Positions 60,394-64,000 of a stretch of 64,000 nt of DNA are shown piece after piece. A model generated the notes under the pieces. The model worked only from the letters and a program-made list of their open reading frames with translations. It was not told the origin of the DNA and did not search any database. The position numbers and the translations under genes are program-made. The DNA comes from Mixta sp031457955 (GTDB taxonomy: Bacteria; Pseudomonadota; Gammaproteobacteria; Enterobacterales; Enterobacteriaceae). The stretch's first letter is position 1, and the number at the start of each line of letters is the position of its first letter. The stretch spans positions 248,001 to 312,000 of the forward strand of contig NZ_JAVDXN010000004.1 of assembly GCF_031457955.1 (NCBI RefSeq), given 5' to 3'.

Positions 60394-61404
60394 CTAGTGG
60401 GTGAAATCAATTACCATACGACCACGGATCTTGCCTTCTTCCATCTCCTGCAGGATGTCGTTAACCTCCTCAATGGTGCGGCGCTGCACTTTTGGCACCA
60501 CTTTGCCTTCGGCGGCGAACTGGAAGGCTTCGCTAAGATCCTCACGCGTGCCGACCAGCGAGCCGACCACTTCAATGCCATCCAGCACCAGGCGCGGAAT
60601 ATTCAGGCTCATCGACTCCGGCGGCAGGCCAACGGCCACAATGCGGCCACCGGCGCGCATCGCATCCACGGCAGAGTTAAAGGCGGATTTCGCCACGGCG
60701 GTGACCACGGCCGCATGTGCGCCGCCTGTGCGTTCCTGAATAACTTTCGCCGCATCTTCATTACGTGAGTTGATCACCATGTCCGCGCCCATTTCGCTGG
60801 CGAAGGCGAGCTGATCGTCATTAATATCTATGGCGATAACTTTGGCGTTAAAGACATTTTTCGCGTATTGCAGCGCCAGGTTACCCAGCCCGCCAAGGCC
60901 GTAAATCGCAATCCACTTGCCTGGACGGATGCCGGAAACCTTCACCGCTTTATAGGTGGTGACACCCGCGCAGGTCACGCTGCTGGCGGCGGCGGGATCG
61001 AGGCCCTCCGGCACTTTCACCGCGTAATCGGCGACTACGATGCACTCTTCCGCCATGCCGCCGTCCACGCTATAACCGGCATTTTTCGCCTCGCGACAGA
61101 GGGTTTCATTACCGGCGTTGCAATATTCGCAATGGCCGCAGCCCTGATAAAACCAGGCAACGCTGGCGCGATCGCCTGGCTTGAGCGAGGTCACGCCCGG
61201 CCCGACCTCTGCCACAATCCCGATCCCCTCATGCCCCAGGGTGATGCCGGTGGTATCGCCGAAATCCCCATTCTTAACGTGCAGATCGGTATGACACACG
61301 CCACAGCACTCCATTTTCAAACGCGCTTCGCCATGCTCCAGCGCCCGTAGCGTTTTCTCTACCACGGCCACACGATGGTCTTCTGTTACAACGGCTGCTT
61401 TCAT
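60394..61404 (-). CDS. adhP: Ethanol-active zinc alcohol dehydrogenase AdhP
   Basis: AdhP oxidises ethanol and other primary alcohols (or reduces aldehydes) with NAD. The 336 residues equal E. coli AdhP and are closely collinear. Catalytic zinc ligands lie in CGVCHTDLH (with His) and GHEGIG; the structural zinc is held by four Cys in CGHCEYCNAGNETLC; the NAD-binding motif is GLGGLG (~174-179). A strong GGAGGAAG precedes the ATG. Monocistronic, convergent with the antiporter and divergent from the GH15 gene. Confidence 0.96.
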   Translation of the reverse strand: MKAAVVTEDHRVAVVEKTLRALEHGEARLKMECCGVCHTDLHVKNGDFGDTTGITLGHEGIGIVAEVGPGVTSLKPGDRASVAWFYQGCGHCEYCNAGNETLCREAKNAGYSVDGGMAEECIVVADYAVKVPEGLDPAAASSVTCAGVTTYKAVKVSGIRPGKWIAIYGLGGLGNLALQYAKNVFNAKVIAIDINDDQLAFASEMGADMVINSRNEDAAKVIQERTGGAHAAVVTAVAKSAFNSAVDAMRAGGRIVAVGLPPESMSLNIPRLVLDGIEVVGSLVGTREDLSEAFQFAAEGKVVPKVQRRTIEEVNDILQEMEEGKIRGRMVIDFTH

Positions 61405-61636
61405 ACGGCTTCCTCCATTGATGCGATAACGATTCAGGGCGCAACGCTCTCCTGTTGCTGCCTTATGCTACCCATTTAGAGGTATCAAGCGTAAAGCGTT
61501 TGAACGGAATGTGACAACGATCACTGGTGTACTACGCTTTAAAGACCCTTCCAGCGCAGCGCGGGAAAGGCAGCGGGCGTCCAAAAACCTGCTTGTAGAT
61601 GCCTGCACCGCCTACCAGAAAAGGAAAACATCGCCT

Positions 61637-63463
61637 GTGAAAAACATGATTTACCATTCTCCCGCCAGGCAGGAAGGCTATGCCGGGCTGGGCGATTATG
61701 CCGCGATTGGCGAAGGACGCTCTGTGGCGTTGATTGCGCCTGACGGGGCGATTGACTGGTGGTGCGCACCGAATATGGATTCGCCGCCGCTGTTCGATCG
61801 CATTCTCGACGCCGGCACCGGCGGTTATTTTCAGGTGTCGCCGGTGGGCGAATGGCAGATGGCGCGCAGCTATCGCGAAAACAGCAATGTGCTGGAGACG
61901 CGTTATCAAACAGACACCGGCGAAGTGCTGATTACGGAATCGCTGAACAGTACGCTGGCCGGGCGGCTGCCGTGGAATGAGCTGGCGCGCCGCGTGGTAG
62001 GGATCAGCGGAGAGGTCGAGATGCAGGTGATCTTTCAGCCCGGCACGCGCGCGGAAACCTGTTCGCCGTGGCAAAAACGCATCAATGGTCATCCGGTTTA
62101 TCACGTTGGCGAACTGATGGCGATGCTGCGGCTGACGGATGATGTGCAGATTCACGAATGCGGCGACGAACGCTTTACCGCCACCTTTACCACCTCGCCG
62201 GATTCCCGCACGCTGGTGGCGTTAGTTACGACCGAACGCGAGCCGTTGGCGATTCCGGCGCCGGAAAAGATCGACGAACGCATTGAAACCAGCCACACCG
62301 CCTGGCGCGACTGGGCGGACGGGCTGAGCTGGGAAGGCCCTTATGATAATCATGTTCGGCGCTCGGCGCTGGCGCTGAAATTCCTCTGGTATTCGCCAAC
62401 CGGCGCGCTGGCCGCTGCCGCCACCAGCTCGCTGCCGGAAAAACTGGGTAACGATAAAAACTATGACTATCGCTACGCGTGGATCCGCGATGCCTGTCTG
62501 ATTATCAAAGCCTTTGTTTATCTGGGGTCGATGGAAGATTGTAAGGCGGCGTTTTCCTGGCTGTCGCGCACCATCCGCGAGCACGACAACGGCCTGCGCG
62601 CCTGCTATACGCTGGAAGGCGGCCAGGTGCCGGAAGAACGTTTTCCGCCGCTGTCGGGCTATCAGAATACGCAGCCGGTGCGGGTGGGCAATAACGCCCG
62701 CGATCAGGTTCAGCTGAGTATGTATGGCGATATGTTGGCGACGGCGCGGCTGTTTATTCAGGCCGGTCACGTGCTGGATCTCTCTACCTCACGCCTGTTG
62801 GGCAAGCTGGCGAATCACTGCGCCGACAGCTGGCGGCAAAAGGATTCCGGTATCTGGGAATTGCCGGAAGAGCAGCACTATACGCATTCCAAAATGGCCT
62901 GCTGGCTGGCGCTCGATCAGGCGGTGCAGCTGGCGCAGGATAGCCATATCGAAACCACCTGGATAAAGCGCTGGGAGCGCGAGCGGGATCGCATCCGCGA
63001 CTGGATTGAAACCCACTGCTGGTCGGAAACGCGTCAGGCCTATACCTTCTATGCGGGTAGCGATCGGCTGGATGCGGCGGTGGCGCTGACCCATTACTAC
63101 GGCAGCTGTGTGAATCCGCAACGCATGTTATCGACCCTGACGCAGATACGTGAGGAGCTGGGCCACGGCGGCGTGATGCTGTATCGCTATTCAGAAGCGG
63201 AAAAGGAAGAGGCCACCTTTGTCGCCTGCGCGTTCTGGCTGGTTGAGGCGCTGGCTGAGCTGGGCGAGCGGGAAGAGGCGGGGCGCATTATGGATGAGAT
63301 CCTTGAGCAGCTGTGCCAGCGCGGCAACGTCGAGATTTTCAATGAGATGTTCGACATCCACAGTAAAAGCTGGCTGGGCAATATGCCGCAGGGGCTGAGC
63401 CACCTCTCGCTGGTGTGCGCCGCGAAAGCGCTGGCGGAGGATAATCCGGGCGATCGGGTGTAG
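61637..63463 (+). CDS. Glycoside hydrolase family 15 (glucoamylase/trehalase-like) protein
   Basis: A 608-residue cytosolic protein of the GH15 type: an N-terminal beta domain (~1-240, DYAAIGEGRSVALIAPDG, IDWWCAPNMDSPP) and an (alpha/alpha)6 barrel (~250-600). DYRYAWIRDACL is the family hallmark; catalytic glutamates are expected around the middle of the barrel and in the late EIFNEMFD region. Relatives act as glucoamylases, glucodextranases or trehalases; specificity is unclear. The frame is open from 61511, but a GTG at 61637 with AGGA upstream and MKNMIYHSPARQEGYAGLG-type N-terminus fits family starts. Ends before a strong terminator. Confidence 0.85.
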   Translation: MKNMIYHSPARQEGYAGLGDYAAIGEGRSVALIAPDGAIDWWCAPNMDSPPLFDRILDAGTGGYFQVSPVGEWQMARSYRENSNVLETRYQTDTGEVLITESLNSTLAGRLPWNELARRVVGISGEVEMQVIFQPGTRAETCSPWQKRINGHPVYHVGELMAMLRLTDDVQIHECGDERFTATFTTSPDSRTLVALVTTEREPLAIPAPEKIDERIETSHTAWRDWADGLSWEGPYDNHVRRSALALKFLWYSPTGALAAAATSSLPEKLGNDKNYDYRYAWIRDACLIIKAFVYLGSMEDCKAAFSWLSRTIREHDNGLRACYTLEGGQVPEERFPPLSGYQNTQPVRVGNNARDQVQLSMYGDMLATARLFIQAGHVLDLSTSRLLGKLANHCADSWRQKDSGIWELPEEQHYTHSKMACWLALDQAVQLAQDSHIETTWIKRWERERDRIRDWIETHCWSETRQAYTFYAGSDRLDAAVALTHYYGSCVNPQRMLSTLTQIREELGHGGVMLYRYSEAEKEEATFVACAFWLVEALAELGEREEAGRIMDEILEQLCQRGNVEIFNEMFDIHSKSWLGNMPQGLSHLSLVCAAKALAEDNPGDRV

Positions 63464-63481
63464 CGCGCCGCAACGCGTAAT

Positions 63482-63514
63482 AAGCAGGCTGAAAGGACGC
63501 TTCAGCCTGCTTTA
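63482..63514. terminator. Bidirectional terminator between GH15 and the edge gene
   Basis: AAGCAGGCTGAA (63482-63493) pairs perfectly with TTCAGCCTGCTT (63501-63512), 12 bp over 7 nt, between convergent genes. A short T-run follows on the plus strand. Confidence 0.82.
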
Positions 63515-63517
63515 TCG

Positions 63518-64000
63518 TTACTCTGCCGGGTAAATTTCCGGCATCAGTGCTTTCGCCAGCCGAACAACGGCTGCGGGCAACGGCTTGATCCTGCTGTCAT
63601 CATCGCTCTCCTCCCAGGGCACAAATTTCCCACGCTGATAGCAGACGTAGCGAATGAGATCATCGTTAAGCGTGATTTCCAGCCACGGCTGATCATCGCC
63701 GTATGTCCAACAATACTTCACCGCCGTTATCTCTCCAGGCAAGGCGTTTTCCGCCAACAGCTGATTGAGACGTTGCGCCAGCACATAACTGTGCAGTTCA
63801 AAGAAATAGCCGCGCCGCGTCGATTTACTCAGCAGGTAGATATTCTCTTTTTCCTTATCCAGCAGCCGCTCTTCGCAATAGCCGATTACCTCGGGATAGT
63901 TAACAATCAGCTCACGCCAGCCGCCGCAGTCAACTCGCGCAATAAGCTGACGCAGCGTCTCGGCAACGTCGCTCTCATCAATATGCGCCAGCAGCTGCCC
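63518..64000 (-). CDS. Unknown protein, 3' part only (gene runs off the right edge)
   Basis: The leftward frame stays open from the window edge to the stop at 63518, giving at least 160 residues of the C-terminal part. Reading from the edge: QLLAHIDESDVAETL..., NYPEVIGYCEERLLDKEKE, TRRGYFFELHSYVLAQRLN, then CWTYGDDQPWLEITLND and a proline/alanine-rich end (PEIYPAE). A GTG at 63784 is in frame but the coding clearly continues upstream of it, so the short version is not the gene. I do not recognise the family. Confidence 0.7.
   Translation of the reverse strand, partial: GQLLAHIDESDVAETLRQLIARVDCGGWRELIVNYPEVIGYCEERLLDKEKENIYLLSKSTRRGYFFELHSYVLAQRLNQLLAENALPGEITAVKYCWTYGDDQPWLEITLNDDLIRYVCYQRGKFVPWEESDDDSRIKPLPAAVVRLAKALMPEIYPAE

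Noticed and set aside
1..64000. tRNA, rRNA, CRISPR arrays, insertion sequences and prophage genes
   Set aside because: I saw no cloverleaf-like tRNA, no rRNA stretch, no regularly spaced repeats and no transposase, integrase or phage structural gene in any frame.

Overview
This window reads as chromosome from an enterobacterium, most likely of the Erwiniaceae (Pantoea, Mixta or Erwinia type). The basis is protein similarity and gene order recalled from Escherichia coli and Yersinia, not a database search. Most of the DNA is GC-rich with strong codon bias. A few stretches (about 12.1-13.0, 23.5-24.4, 38.5-40.5 and 50.1-50.9 kb) are visibly richer in A and T and carry accessory genes.

Region 1 (1-21.6 kb) follows the E. 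coli block bcsB-bcsZ-bcsC-pdeK-dctA-yhjJ-[..]-kdgK-pdeH-yhjG-yhjE-yhjD-yhjC almost gene for gene. It combines cellulose synthesis and export, two c-di-GMP phosphodiesterases, C4-dicarboxylate uptake and 2-keto-3-deoxygluconate kinase. The main departure is an insertion between yhjJ and kdgK. It holds an alpha/beta hydrolase, an AT-rich two-gene unit that looks like a Tlde1-type (DUF2778) peptidoglycan-targeting effector with a membrane immunity protein, and a glutathione S-transferase gene.

Region 2 (21.7-38.5 kb) holds metabolic and stress genes: an SDR oxidoreductase, a PhzF-like protein, a GST, a MocR-type regulator divergent from a LysE exporter, phosphoketolase, an SLC13-type permease, malate:quinone oxidoreductase, two tandem periplasmic OB-fold proteins, a coupled hydrolase/unknown pair, and yciF and yciG homologues. 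A 43-bp perfect direct repeat flanks a small AT-rich island containing a membrane-protein gene broken by a one-base frameshift.

Region 3 (38.5-50.8 kb) holds a secreted SGNH lipase, crcB behind a fluoride riboswitch, a TIM-barrel isomerase-like protein, an esterase, an ABC exporter, a FemAB-like acyltransferase, a two-gene unit of unknown function, and a Fur-box-controlled siderophore-type binding protein overlapping a TonB-dependent receptor. Decayed small genes follow.

Region 4 (50.9-64 kb) is kdpFABCD, the high-affinity K+ uptake system. A copy of the E. coli KdpE operator sits in its promoter, but no kdpE follows kdpD. Then come yqhA, a CPA1-type cation/proton antiporter, adhP, a GH15 glucoamylase-like protein, and an unknown gene that runs off the right edge.

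I saw no rRNA, tRNA, CRISPR array, insertion sequence or prophage. Start codons were moved from the longest open frame wherever a ribosome binding site, an upstream overlap or a known homologue argued for it; each case is explained.
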